From Neurospora intermedia (lineage: Eukaryota; Ascomycota; Sordariomycetes; Sordariales; Sordariaceae), in contig BTPP01000009.1 of the NCBI GenBank assembly GCA_037102815.1, positions 1,178,001-1,242,000 of the forward strand: a stretch of DNA of 64,000 bases, written 5' to 3'. Below are positions 35,566 to 47,464 of the stretch, piece by piece. How positions within the stretch are numbered: the stretch's first letter is position 1; each line of letters begins with the position of its first letter. The position numbers and the translations under genes are program-made. Under the pieces are notes generated by a model, which saw only the letters and a list, made by a program, of their open reading frames with translations, had not been told where the DNA came from and did not search any database.

Positions 35566-37293
35566 CTGCTTCAGAGACAGTGAGATGAATGATGGATGTG
35601 GCCAGGTTGGGGAGGTTCTTCTGTGGTTGCAGCGGGGTTGTTGGCTGCTTGTTCCCGGATGCTACAGTGGCATGTTACGCTGTGTTTCTTCGGAGATTCA
35701 GGGAGAGTAACAGTGGCAGTTGACGTCGGGCAACGTTAAAAGCACTACACGTAGGAACTCGCGATGCTTATATACCTACCATCTGCTTCGGGCTGTGACG
35801 TTGATATGTCTGTGATGTTCCTTGCGAAAGCTGAGCTGCAGCTCTAGTGTACTTGATGTACTTAGAACGAAGATGTAACTGAACGATTGGATGGCCGGTG
35901 TCGGTTTGGCCTCGCTAAGGAAGAGGGTTGGGTGTTGTTTCCCCGTTGTGCTACCGCTCGGCGCATTCGTGCCTTGCCTTTCCATTTTTCCACGTTGGTC
36001 TCGGTCAAGAGGCCTCGTTCCCCCCGAATTCCATGGAAATCTGACCTTGTCCCCCAACAGAAGGCGCCGGTTAGCATGTGCACTTGACTTATCTAGCAAT
36101 CTCGCAGGCTATCGTTGGAATACGTAGAGGTACCGTGTGGCTCTGGATCTGCGTAGGGAATACGCAGTAGACAGCAATCATTGGACAAGCCTCATCTGGG
36201 TCAAACTGGGTGCCCGACTAGTGACGATGTCTGCCTTGGGGAGGGGAATGCATAGGTGGCGATTGAAGAGAAGTAGTCGAGGACAGGTGGAAAGAGGGGT
36301 TCTGTTGAACAGTTCGACTGGCTGGGGAAAAGGTATTAGTTTGCGACAGCTTCCATCTCAGAAGTATGAGGCCGCTGGGTGCGCTTTCCATCGTTGCTGA
36401 TGATAGGTAGGTCGCAGCTTCGGTGTGTGACGTGTCTTGCATCCAGAGCAGATGCGAGCTGAATGCATCGACATCTCGGGAATGTACCCCTTGTTAGTAA
36501 TTGGCAGTCAGACTGATGTACCCCTTAACACTTACACTAGCAGAGTTATGCACCTTGGTGGCTGCTCTTTCCACTGTTGATCGTGACGCTTACCCTAACT
36601 GTAGATTTCCAAGTACTGTACTTCCGCTTCCCTCGTTGACTCCTTCTGTTGTTGAGACATCTCGAGAAGCTCAAAGAGTCTGGACTCGAGCAGTCTCGGT
36701 CACTGTCTCAGCTGTACCTTATCCGTGAGGGTTTCAATCGGACAGTTCCTGTCCCGCACCAGGGCATCATGCAGCCACTTTGACTCGGCAGCGAGCGGAA
36801 GAAAGCGGCAGGCACCATGCCGTTGCAGAAACTGAACACGCATGTCAGGTGTGAGCCTTCACAAGTCAACCACCAAAATCCCAGACTGACTGTTGGAGAT
36901 AGAAACAATGCCCGGCCAAGTCTCACAGCCCAGCAGTCAACAATCTCGAAACTATCAAGCACTAGTAGCCACCAGAAATGCAAGTCCGCAATCATCTACC
37001 ACCTGTTGTGCCCTTGCAGCTCAGGTTAGTCCCGCAGCTTTGTCTGTTACGTCGCGATGGTTGAGAGCAAACAAACAAACCGAAATTTCCGTGTGTCGAC
37101 AATGCTAAGAGAACAATGCCAACAACGGGCCCACCCGAGTCTTCCATCAAACGTCCACAAACCGGTGCCTTGAGCAACACAAAACCATCCGAACTGTGCA
37201 CATTCGATTTCTTGATGCTCTGCTGTTTCTGGCTTCGAGTTCCCAGACCTGTAACTGCACAACCTGGCTGCTACCACAACAACAACTGTCACA
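35566..37293. other. Divergent promoter region, 1.7 kb
   Basis: It holds the upstream regions of the CorA-like gene (minus) and the P450 gene (plus). I see no gene, tRNA or repeat here. Confidence 0.5.
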
Positions 37294-39019
37294 ATGCCCT
37301 CCACCATGGCAGACGCGGTAGCCGAGATCGAAAGCTTCCTCGACACCGGCATTGCCGCCATCAAGGGCCTTATTCCCGTGATCTGGGTTCAAAGCAAAAC
37401 TTCGCCAGTCCAGTTCCTCGTCGGCGGCGTCGCCGTACTGTTGTCGTACTTGCTCCTCACCATCTCACCACCTCATGATCCGTCCGAACCACCCCTCATC
37501 AAGCCCAGGTTCCCAGTAATTGGCCACCTCTTTGGTCTGTTGAACCACCAAGTCAACTACTTCAGCGAGCTGTTCGCGCGGTACCATTTGCCCATCGCAA
37601 CTCTCCCCATCGGTAACCAGAAACTCTACGTTATCTTCGATGCGCCCCTACAACAGGCTGCTCTCAAGGCCAAGGACATGGACGCGCAGTCTTTCATGGT
37701 GGACTTCGTCCCGCGCATCTTTGGCGTCAAACAAGGCACGGTCGACAAGCTCCTCGGAAAGGATGGCGTGCACCCAAACATCATGGGCGACATGGAACAA
37801 GTTTTCAAGTCCGCGCTCTCGGGAGACAACCTTCAGAAGTTGGCCAGCACCACTCTTGCGACCATGGCCGATACCTTGAACGATGTGGATTCCAAGAAAG
37901 GCACCAAGATTCCCAACATGTTTCTCTGGCTTCAGTCACTTCTTAGCAGATCCACCTCAAAGGCATTGTGGGGAGAGAAGCACAACCCGTTCAAAGACCA
38001 CCAGGTCATTGACGCCCAGTGGTACGTTACCTTCACTCTTATCTTCTCTTAACCAAAGCTAACCATTACCAAAACATCACAGGGACTTCGAATCCCACCT
38101 TGGCCCCTTGGTGCTCGGGGTCATCCCATCCATCGTCGCCCGCCGCGCCTATCTCGCCCGCAACAAAGTCCAATCCGCGCTTCTTTCCTACTTCAGCGCG
38201 CGCCATTACGAGACTGACCCGTCCACCTCCTACTTCATCCGCGCTCGCACTCGTTTGCTAAAGAGATACGATCTTCCCGATGACGAACTGGCCAAGAATG
38301 AAGTAGCCATCACCCTTGTCGCCACTACCAACGTTCTATCCACTCTCTTCTGGTGCATCGCCGAAATCTGGACGCGCCCTGATCTCTTACAACAAATTCG
38401 CGCCGAAGCTTTGCTGGCCGTCTTTGGCAACAGTCAAAAAGCTCTGTCGGGTGAGGACATGGGAACAAGAACAATCACCATCCCCGCCACCGGCCTCGAC
38501 GCCAAGTGCCCCCTTCTCGCCTCCTGCTTCCGGGAATCCATCCGGCTCGCCTCGCAGATCGTTACCGCCCGGCGCGTGCTCAAGGATACGATGCTCACCG
38601 ACCCCGTCTCGGGAAATTCCTACCTACTGAAGGCTGATACCAATGTCATGATGCCTGCCAAGGTAGTCCACCGGAACACCGCCGTCTGGGGCGTCGATGC
38701 TGAGGGGTTCAACCCCCGTCGATTCATGTGGGAGGAGCTGGGCCCCAAGGTGGAGAGGCAGAGGAAGGCGGCCTTTGTCCCCTTTGGTGGTGGAAAGCAC
38801 ATGTGTCCGGGAAGACATTTTGCGTTTACCGAGAATTTGGCGTTGATGGCTGCGTTGGCGATTGGGTTTGAAATTGAGGGATTGGATAGAAGTAAGTTGA
38901 AGATGGGCGACTCCAAGAGGGGCGAGACGGCGAAGCCGTTGCCGGGGTTGGAGGGTGGGGAGGTGGTTTTGAAGAAGAGGAAGGGGTGGGAGACCATTGA
39001 GTGGGAGTTTAGCTGCTAG
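37294..39019 (+). CDS. Cytochrome P450, CYP7/CYP8 (steroid hydroxylase / prostacyclin synthase)-like
   Basis: Exons are 37294-38021 and 38083-39019. The 61-bp intron has donor GTACGT, branch GCTAAC and acceptor TCACAG, and splits a Trp codon. The product is 554 residues. A hydrophobic anchor lies at about residues 40-58 (VQFLVGGVAVLLSYLLLTI), then a proline-rich hinge (SPPHDPSEPPLIKPRFPVIG). The I-helix region is EVAITLVATTNVLSTLFWCI, where the usual acid-Thr pair is replaced by Thr-Asn, as in some CYP8-like enzymes. The K-helix has ESIR in CFRESIRL, and the haem loop is FVPFGGGKHMCPGRH. It is probably an endoplasmic-reticulum monooxygenase. The closest animal relatives of this type act on sterols or prostanoids, but fungal substrates are unknown. 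The second ATG at 37306 has the better context (ACCATGG) and would remove four residues. Confidence 0.9.
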
Positions 39020-39285
39020 TCTACCGCGACACCTGTCTCTTCTCTTTGTTCCAGTCTGACATTCTGTTGCGGGTGTGTATTGTACGGAGTCTGTCCACTG
39101 ATAGTAGGGAAGACCGTCGTTCATACGTTGCAAGACATCTGTCCGAGAATCGATTCCATGATGCGCATGGTGCTCCCTTTGTGGCGATCGGAAGAGCTCT
39201 TCCACTTTACCACAACCCTCAATAAAAGTTCCAAACGCCGTCTCCCTTCAGACAACAAACACACTTCGAGCATTTCCTCGCTCCC

Positions 39286-39879
39286 TCACCTCCCATCCCC
39301 TCTGACCCGAAGATCAGCGTAGTTTCCATCTCTATTGGTGTCCGTCCTGCTTCTCCCAGCTCTCGTAGAACTGCTCCATCCTTCTCGACCTTTTTTAAAG
39401 TTTAAGTTGGCAGCTCCTTCAGCTTCCAACTCCCGCGCAGGCCTAAACACATCCGCATCCTGCCCAAAAACTTCCTTGAAGCGACACGTGGCGTAAATAG
39501 CTGCGCCTGTCGCTACTTTGATTCCTGGTGGCAGGGTAAAGCCGGTGATGTTATTCCCTCCGTGTCCAACGTCTTTGTAGACCCCGCCCGTGCCTCCAGG
39601 CGGCCAAATTCGCAGCGATTTGCGGAGTCTAGCTTGAAGGTAGTGGAGGGAAAGGCAGGTTGTGTAAGGGGTGTCAAAGCTGCCCACCACAGGCACATCG
39701 TTCCCCGAACGATACGGATGACTGGCCGCCAGCCAGCCAAAGTAGTTGAGAACATGATGAGACGGCGTCCTCAATTGGCAGCATCCATTCCATTCACTTT
39801 CTGTCTCTAGGAGCCGGTGGACGATTCTTGGCCGTCCTTGACGTTGGTAGTTTGCGACAGGCTTGCAGATCATGAACAC
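39286..39879 (-). pseudogene. Cytochrome P450 relic (K-helix to meander segment)
   Basis: Within a 197-codon open minus-strand frame, only the part at about 39400-39654 resembles a P450. It reads LHYLQARLRKSLRIWPPGG, then GFTLPPGIKVATGAAIYA and KEVFGQDADVFRPARELE. These are the K helix, the beta strands after it and the FRPxR segment of pisatin-demethylase-like fungal P450s. The ExxR glutamate is replaced by Lys (KSLR), the haem-cysteine loop is absent downstream, and no N-terminal half is found upstream. It therefore looks like a decayed fragment of a P450 unlike the intact one 0.4 kb away, which belongs to a different family. It is a host gene remnant and cannot encode a working enzyme as it stands. 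Confidence 0.7.
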
Positions 39880-41200
39880 GCTCCAACTGTCTTGACTACG
39901 GTGACTGCCTGGCGCTGTTTTGACGGGAATGAAAACATCTTGGAATTGGGTGCAGTCGGAACAAAGATTTGGAACAAGTGGTGGTTGTTACGCTTTTTTG
40001 GCGAGATGGCGCTCGTGTTGGTCGTGGCGCGGGCCGAGATGATTGCGCGTTTATCTAAATAACATCCAAAGCAATCAACCATCGTTTCTGTAAACGCCGA
40101 GTACCGGACATACGACAGCAAACTCATCGTGAGCAAACAGGCAAGGCGAATGGCTTCTTCTCCATGGTACCACCCGTAGGCAGCGAGCATAGTGAAAAAA
40201 GATATCCGAAATGGATGATGGATTGACATCAAAAATTACGGCCGGAACGGCCCCGAAGGACAATTCATGGCGGCTGGCACCACGATGTGCAATGCAGGCC
40301 CTCCGCCATACTACGCGGTGTTCTTGATCTCCGCGCAATCGACCAAGGTAAGTATGAAGAAAAAAAAAGAGGAAAAAAAATTCTAAGAATGAGGGGAGGG
40401 GGCCGTTGTTAAATACCCTTGGACAAGGGGTCTGTGCACGGGTGCAATCTCCCCTGCTGGCTCCACCCAGAATTCCTGGGTGGCTCGTGCACCCTACTGC
40501 GGTGGGCTTCAAGCTGTCAGCTGTCGACCAGGCGGCATCACTGCACCCTCGACTTCCCTTCCGTCTTCAACCACGTCGACCTCGACATCGTCAACGCCAG
40601 GTGCAGCAACTCCTCTCGAGTCTTGGTCTCAAAATGCAAGCGCATCTTTTGCCATTTTGTCGAGGTAATCGGCAGCATCCATGCCTTCTACTTAGTCAAT
40701 TATTTTTCACTTTCCGCAGTCGGCACCTCCAAGCAGGAGTTTGCCAATACCGACCTAGGTAGCCACAACCACCCGCCGCCGTGGTGCTGTTTCCCTCACC
40801 CTCAAGTGCACCACGAGAGATGTTGTATGATGGCTTAGGTCAAGTCAGTTTGACTATGGATACCTTCCCTAACCTCTCAACATTCACCAACACCGTTCTT
40901 CCCCCAATCGCCAAGTAAACACTGAGCTCTTTCTGATGCTTCCAGCCTTGGCCCTGAAAGTCGCCCCGGCAGCTGCGTTTCTCATCTTGCCGTGAGCCTT
41001 CATGGGTGGTAATAAGGGTTCTACTTCCGACTTCCAGTGAACAATGTCTATTTACCGTCTTTCCCACGTTGCTCCTCTACTCTGCGTCCTCTCCATTGTC
41101 ATCGTCAGCAGCATTATCTGGCATTACCCTCATCATCATCATCATCATCAAACGTCCAATTTCCGTTTTTACTTCTGTTTGTCTTTCCCCCTAGGCCGGC
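39880..41200. other. Intergenic region between P450 relic and acetyltransferase gene
   Basis: No gene supported. Open frames of 60-145 codons are present on both strands, without motifs. The A-rich tract at 40360-40380 and a CAT repeat near 41130-41150 are simple sequence. Confidence 0.45.
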
Positions 41201-42262
41201 TTGGACACGATAATCTCCGGTGCTTTCTGTCCAGCCTTTTCTCGCCCAGCAGAGACATTAACTGGAAAACCTAATATCTTGTCCGTGGACGATACTCGAC
41301 ACTGCAGTACGCCGCCAATGGAGCGACCACGACGACCGGCTCTACGACTCATAATTCCGACGTATAACCGTCCCCAGTTTCCTTCAAGGGATCCACCCGC
41401 CGGGTTATTTGAAGTCGACGGGATCGACTCTCGCCGCATCCGGCAACCTGGACCCGAAGATGACGGTCCGCGTGCTCCTCCAAGCATATCTTCTTTCGTC
41501 TTTGCCAATGAATTGCTCCCCCCTCAACCCCAGCATATCGACATGGACATATCTATCCGCCTGGGTCGGCCGCGAGATCTTCCTCATCTGAAGAAGGTCC
41601 AAATTGCCTCTTACCTGAACTTGAGGACCTCCGTGAGATTGAGAACATGGCTGCCGTGGCGCGCCAGGCATACGACATATAACGGAGTGCTCTTGAATCG
41701 TTGCCTTATGAAAGGAATGCTATGGGTTGCCGTCGCCGAGCTCGCAACGGGAGAAAACTGGATCGTTGGTTTTGCGATTGGCATCCTGAAGGACGACTGG
41801 GACCAAGAAGAGCGTCTTGACGACGTTCTTTACATCGCAATTCATGTCCATCCTTCTGTGCGTCGAATGGGCGTCGGAAGCCAGCTTCTGAATCAGGCTG
41901 AGCAACACTTGTGGGAGAGAGGCTTCGATTATCTGGTCGCATCGGCTTTCAGGGAGGAGCCATGGAAGGAGCCGGAGGAGACGTTTTTGATAAAGAATGA
42001 CTTCCAACGAGTAAATTTGTTGGGCTTCCAACGAAGGTGCCCGTGTCCACACATTGCGGCTAGAATCCATATTCTAAACAGCCTGTTGAGAGAGATACAG
42101 CCGGGTATGGATAGGGTTTTGTGGATCAAATCCTTGCCTCCCAGGCTTGGCTCGCAGCGCTATGGTGACAGCACTCCCCCATCCAATGAGAGCACGCCCG
42201 AGTCCTACGCGTGGCCTTCACTCCGGAGGCTCCTGCTTGAAGATGATTACGTCGATGATTGA
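41201..42262 (+). CDS. GNAT-family N-acetyltransferase
   Basis: A single-exon frame of 353 codons. The first ATG is at 41201, but residues 1-39 look atypical and the next Met at 41318 (MERPRRPALRL) may be the true start. The GNAT fold occupies about residues 115-285. It has strand IVGFAIGILKDD, strand LYIAIHVHPSVR, then the acetyl-CoA pyrophosphate loop RRMGVG (residues 221-226) followed by helix SQLLNQAEQHLWERG. The C-terminal part LLGFQRRCPCPH fits a substrate-side strand. Substrate type cannot be told: small amines, antibiotics and peptide N-termini are all possible in this superfamily. No targeting sequence is evident. The gene ends 316 bp from the 3' end of pho-4, which is convergent. 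Confidence 0.83.
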   Translation: MDTIISGAFCPAFSRPAETLTGKPNILSVDDTRHCSTPPMERPRRPALRLIIPTYNRPQFPSRDPPAGLFEVDGIDSRRIRQPGPEDDGPRAPPSISSFVFANELLPPQPQHIDMDISIRLGRPRDLPHLKKVQIASYLNLRTSVRLRTWLPWRARHTTYNGVLLNRCLMKGMLWVAVAELATGENWIVGFAIGILKDDWDQEERLDDVLYIAIHVHPSVRRMGVGSQLLNQAEQHLWERGFDYLVASAFREEPWKEPEETFLIKNDFQRVNLLGFQRRCPCPHIAARIHILNSLLREIQPGMDRVLWIKSLPPRLGSQRYGDSTPPSNESTPESYAWPSLRRLLLEDDYVDD

Positions 42263-42578
42263 AAGCTGGCAAGGAAACAGAAGTTGGTCATGGAGAGCAC
42301 AAGGAGCTCGCCATGCTCATGTTCTCAATTAGCGTTTGATTGATATGGATTTCAGAATAGCGTACTACCTGGGGTATAACGGCCTGACAAAATAGCACAA
42401 AACAAGCAACAGCTATCTACTACATATCCACCTGCGGCGGCGTGGTTCGAAGGAATACAACACAAATTCTAAACAGTTCCAATTCTTTTCCATCCCTCCT
42501 TCATTACACCAACTCCTGTTTTCTTTTGTTTTTTGTTGAGCGGCACCTCTATTCCGCCATCCAACCCACAGCATGCAT
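42263..42578. other. Convergent 3' region between acetyltransferase gene and pho-4
   Basis: 316 bp of non-coding DNA holding both 3' ends. No other element is seen. Confidence 0.55.
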
Positions 42579-44512
42579 TCAGCCGCTATACCCCCAGCGA
42601 GGAGCATTGATGATGATACCCATCAAACATCCCGAAATGATGCCGGCAACAGGCAGAGTGATGAACCAGCCCATGTAGATCCAAGCCACAAGGCGCCAGT
42701 TGATGGTCCTCCACGTGCCCGAGCAAAGACCAACACCGACAGTAGCGCCCGTAATACACTGCGTAGTCGACACAGGCAGTTCTGTAAGTCAATCGTCGTT
42801 AGCAAGCAAGTTCGCCCATGCATCAGCATTCCCGAACAAAACAAAAGAAAAAAAATACTTACTCAACCGAGTAGCCAAGATAACCGTCACCGCGCTCCCC
42901 AACTCCATCGAAAACCCTCTGCTCGGACTCTGCAGCGTAATCCGGTTGCCCAAGTTCCTCATGATGTTGTAACCATACGTCCACAGGCCAATCACCAAGC
43001 AGGACGCACCAAACACCAAAATCCACACGGGAACATCCGCCTTGCCCTTCTCAGGAAGCGCGCCGTCCTTCCACAGCTGGAAAACAGTTGCATAAGGACC
43101 AATCGCGTTGGCAATGTCGTTGGCGCCGTGCGTGAAAGAGGCGGCGGCTGCCGTCATGATTTGCAAAAAGGAGTACATGTACTCGGTCTTGTTGTCGTAG
43201 TGCGCCGCGTGCGCGTGCAGTTCCTCGACGTCGGACGAGATGACGGATTTTTCTCCTTGGGCCGAGATGACGTCTTGGTCGACGCCGCGGAACAAAGCCC
43301 ACTTGACGTACCAGAAGAGGACGGCGCTCGAGTGCCAGGGACCAGCCGGGCGAGGACCGACGATGGTCTTGATTTGGGGTTGGGCGGGTTGAGCGGGCTC
43401 GGAATGGTCGTGCGAGTAGGAGGAGTCGTCCTTGGTGATGGTGGCCCCCTTTTCGCCGTCGGTGGAAGCCGAGGGGTTGGAGGTGGAGGATGTGACGGCA
43501 CCGGCGGCCATTTCTGAGTCACCGTTTTGAGCGGCGCGGCGGGCAGCGAGTTGCTCCTTGGTCAAACGACCGGCATAGAAATCCTGGACGACACCGGAGC
43601 CGTCCGCAGGCGGGGGAGGCACCTCTCCACGACGGAGAAGCAGGGGGCCGAGAGGGATGTGCCAGAAACGGAGTTGCCAGTCCTCGAGGATGACGACACG
43701 GTAAAGCCAAGGCATCAAAAAGATGGTGACTACTAGGGCCCAGGCGGCGCCGACGCCGATGATGGTGCCCGCGATCTCCGGGTCGGTCAGCGTCACCTTG
43801 TAGCTGCCGCCCTTCCACAGCAGGAGCATGCAGAGCAGCGCGGCGGTGATACCAAAATAGATGGGCACCATAACAAAAGCCTTGTAGACCGGGTTCGAAC
43901 GGAGCAGCACGCCGTACTTGGTGACGAGGAAGATGATGGACGCGAAGGCGCCGGCGAGGCCGGGCGCGATGACCCAGGCCAGGAAAACCGATACTACACC
44001 GTCGTTGATGCTCGAGCCGACCCATTGGACGCCGTCGGCACCGACAGCCGCGATGCCCATGCCGATGACACCACCCATGATGGAGTGTGTGGTAGAGACG
44101 GGTAGGCCGAAGCGGGTGGCCATGGTGAGGTAGATGGAAGAGGCAACGACGGCGCAGACCATACCCAGCATCAGGAGGGCCGGGTCATCGGCAAAGAGAG
44201 TGGTGTCGACGACTTTAGTGCGGATGGTGTCGGCTACGCGGGCACCCACGCCAACAGAACCGGCGAATTCCATGATGGAGCCGAGGATCATGGCCTGGAG
44301 GTAGGTGACGGAGCGGGCGGCGACCGAGGTGGCCCATGAGTTGGCGACATCGTTGGCTCCTGTTGTGAGAGGGAATGGTTGTCAGTGAATGTTGCAAGGG
44401 CTTGGTTGGATATGAGGCAGGTGGTGTTATTTGGCATACCAATGTTCCAAGCATCAAGGGCAGCAAAGATGGTGCCGATGGCAAGGAGATAATCGAACTG
44501 ATGAAGGACCAT
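42579..44512 (-). CDS. pho-4: Phosphate-repressible high-affinity Na+/phosphate permease PHO-4
   Basis: Exons are 44440-44512, 42863-44359 and 42579-42781. Intron 1 (80 bp) has donor GTATGC and acceptor CAACAG. Intron 2 (81 bp) has donor GTAAGT, branch GCTAAC and acceptor TTACAG. The product is exactly 590 residues, the length I recall for Neurospora crassa PHO-4. It is a PiT-family (SLC20) carrier. The two inverted family signatures are both present: LDAWNIGANDVANSWATS near the N-terminus and SFTHGANDIANAIGPYATVF past the middle. The paired motifs LPVSTTHSIMGG and LPVSTTQCITG are also present. About ten membrane helices flank a long cytosolic loop (about residues 240-360). It imports phosphate with sodium at the plasma membrane under phosphate starvation at alkaline pH. 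In Neurospora this gene is switched on by NUC-1, and a CACGTG box lies 324 bp upstream. Confidence 0.97.
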
Positions 44513-44832
44513 CTTGAACGACGTTACTTCAACCAGAACAATGAGGAAAAGAGAGTAGTAGGTCGCGTGAGGGGAGGCACGCGAGCGTCTCTTTGAGAAG
44601 CTCTTATGCTTGCTCGGGTCGTCGGTTTTTTTGTTTGGTGAGCGGCTTGCTGCTGAAGAGAAGACAGGATTGGGCTCGGATGGTTTCCATGGTTGGGGCC
44701 ATATATGTAGGATATACAAGACCACGCGGGATGGATTGATCGTGCATAGAGTACTGCAGAAAGGCTGCAACAGGTACGTCCTGTCGAAAACCAACGGACT
44801 GCGTAGGGGGGGCGGTTCCATCCAAGGGTCGG

Positions 44833-44844
44833 ACACACGTGTGT
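44833..44844. promoter_or_regulatory. Palindromic E-box CACGTG, likely NUC-1 site of pho-4
   Basis: The 12-bp palindrome ACACACGTGTGT contains CACGTG at 44836-44841, 324-329 bp upstream of the pho-4 start codon. NUC-1 (homologue of yeast Pho4) is a bHLH factor known to bind CACGTG in phosphatase and phosphate permease promoters of Neurospora. The site and position are seen; binding is inferred. Confidence 0.75.
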
Positions 44845-47444
44845 GGTATCTCAGGATGTGAATGTTTCTTGGTGTTCGCCAGCCAAGGACCTAACTGCTG
44901 CATATTCGTTTGCCCCACACACATCGACAGTGTGGCGAAGAGGTGGGATGGGCGAGATGGTGTGAGGATAGTGGTGGTGGCCGAGGTGCTGGTGGTGATG
45001 TTGGCTGATGCCGACATCGTTGTTAACTGCTTCTGGGCATGCCCGCCGTGATGGAGGAATCTTCATCGTTTTCGGTTCTGGGCGTGCTCGGCGCGTGGCG
45101 AGTGCATATCATGCTAGTGATCTTTTGTCGAACAAGACCGTAATGACAAGACCGTAGACCCTTGGGGAAGTGGAGTCCGGGGGAGAAGGAACGGGAAGCG
45201 GAGGATTGGTAGGTCAGGTACCGTTCGCCCATCAACATCTCGATCGACTCCTCCAGAGAAAGCTCGTAGTAAAATTGGCCGTCAAGAGGCGTGGGATGAT
45301 GAACGTGCTTCGCTTCTGCAACAAACATGGTTGCATGGAAACCCTTGAATAATTGAGGGCTGGGGGCGCGGGACCGTGGTATGGGACTCGAGTGAGCTGG
45401 TGCAATTCCTGGCTGGTGGGAGAGCTGGCTGTTGGCCCGAGACCGTTGGTGTACGGCGAAGACACCTTCCCATTTGACAACTTGCACAGAGGTAGACGAA
45501 AGCGGTTAAGAAATAAGACCTGGGTGGTGATATTGCTTGTCTCGTTTTGGACGTTTGGAGGGCTTCCTCGCAGACGTGCCACCTGATGTCTATCCCACTG
45601 GGAAGACTGTAGGTATCTTCTGCCTTCCCAGAAGATATCCATGGTGAGTATTTGGCCTTGACGCTCGGGATATTGACCACTTGGCCAAGTTTCTTGAGGT
45701 CAGCGTCGAGCTCTTCTCGAGTGTCTCCCACTTTCAGAGCTGCTGAACAAACCAGACAGAAGTCGATATCCACACACGATGAATATGGTCCCGCCGTGAT
45801 TGAACAATTTTGCCATCCTCAAACACGCCTCGAGCCCAATATCATCCCAAACAATTAGTGATAACAGCGAATCACCTCCCCCGACACACGACACGTCCAT
45901 CCCAGATGCACAAGCGGGTGGCTTGCACCAGGAGAGGAACTACCCCGACGACAAGATCAAAAGTAAAGGAAAAGGTCTTGGCGGAAGCAGCCAAGGAAAG
46001 CCAAGGGCGAAGAGCTGAATGCTTATATATCGCCAATGAGTGGGTAGAGTGGCGCTGGCATGTCCAGAATGAAGAAATCAACGCTCGTCGTCGACACACG
46101 TGGGTCAGTGACTCGAACTCCCGGCGTTGAGAAAAGAGATGCCAAGAACCAAAGCGCCAAGAAGAGAGCCAAGATATACGCCATTGGTACCTGTCTCCCG
46201 AAACGCCACAATCTTGATGCCTTTTTGGCGAATAGGAAGCCTGGAAGAGTCAACGTGGGTGGAGGTTTGGACGTGAATGGTATGAAATACTGGAAGGCGT
46301 CGACGACATCTCAACATGTCGATCAACCTCCAACGCAGCAGAGCAGAGCATGAGGCTGAGATGCGCCGAAGAAGTCCTCTCGCAGGGTGGTACATATATT
46401 TCCCCATATACTCAGCACTGCTAGCAAATGGATTCTGTCGTGCTCGGGTCAGCACATGTGATGTTGTGTTGTTGTTGCGACGGAACTGAGTGGGAGAGAG
46501 AGGTGGATGGTTCCGTTGTGCCATGAACCGCCCAGAGCTGTGGGTTTGTTAGTCCACTATCAGCAAGTGACCAAATTATGCCGCAGCTCGGTTAGAGGCC
46601 CATCGCCTTTCACATACTCGAGTTTCAAAACATGAGAATACCTTGCGCTTCCTTTCAACAGTCAATCCCACGATAGACACAATGGCGACTGTCAGTGTCT
46701 GCGCGCCACAATGTCCCGGAATCACTGGAGCTCTGGTAGCATTCCCAAGTTATTCAGCGTGCAACTTCTATAGTTCCTCGGTACGTGCACCGTTGTCCTG
46801 TACCTGTCGATCAGTGCAAGTCATGCCTTCCCTTCCGTGGATATCGGGATATTATCAGATTCGCCGGATTGGAGAATGGAGGAAGCAATGGAAGGGACGG
46901 CCAGCAATTACGGTGTTCCTTGTTTTTTTCTCTTTTTTCTTTGTTTTTTTTCTTCCCCTCATACCTAGGTTGCCTTCCTTATACCTCTTGCCTTATAACA
47001 GTTTTCCTTTTCGGCATCCAGTCAGCTACTTCTTACCACTTGTCTTTTTGCGGCTGCTCTTCGTTTTTACGACATATACTGCCTCTTTCGAAACCCATTT
47101 CAAAGGCACCGGGCGAGCAGGAAAATTGATTGATCTTCGCGGCTTCTCTCAGAATTCACCTTGTCAGACTCATACAACTAACTACCTATGTCCCAAACTG
47201 ATTTGGTCTTGAATCATCACAAAACATCTGGGGTGGCAACGCGTTGTTCCTACGCTACAAGCAGAACCGATTGGACTTTGCTACGATGCAGTGAATGTCG
47301 TGGTGGTTGAGCCATGCTACCTCATTATTGATCGTAATTGCCCCTGTAAAGGAGAAAAAAAAAAAAAAAAAGAAAGAAATGAAGACGAAGGAAGAGAGTT
47401 TTTAAATGGTTATGTTGAAGCATTGCGAGAACAGAATGACCTGC

Positions 47445-47458
47445 AAAAAAGTGCAAAA
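47445..47458 (-). terminator. RNA polymerase III terminator of tRNA-Pro
   Basis: On the minus strand, just past the tRNA 3' end, there is a T4 run (47455-47458) and then a T6 run (47445-47450). These are the standard stop signals for polymerase III. Confidence 0.75.
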
Positions 47459-47464
47459 GAGAAT

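Larger units (their letters stand above)
44513..47464. other. pho-4 promoter and gene-poor region, 3 kb
   Basis: The upstream region of pho-4 lies at the left. Beyond about 45.1 kb there are overlapping open frames up to 190 codons on both strands, none with a motif or convincing splice partners. A second CACGTG at 46096-46101 is too far from pho-4 to assign. An A-rich tract lies at 47350-47375. Confidence 0.5.

Noticed and set aside
45023-45773. Possible gene on the minus strand upstream of pho-4
   Set aside because: Three overlapping frames with different reading and no recognisable domain; no coherent splice model could be built.
46096-46101. Second CACGTG box as a pho-4 control site
   Set aside because: It lies about 1.6 kb upstream in an unassigned region; a six-base motif is expected by chance at this spacing.
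46643-47212. 189-codon plus-strand frame with a hydrophobic stretch
   Set aside because: The hydrophobic part comes from a T-rich simple sequence (46920-46960); there is no supporting motif.
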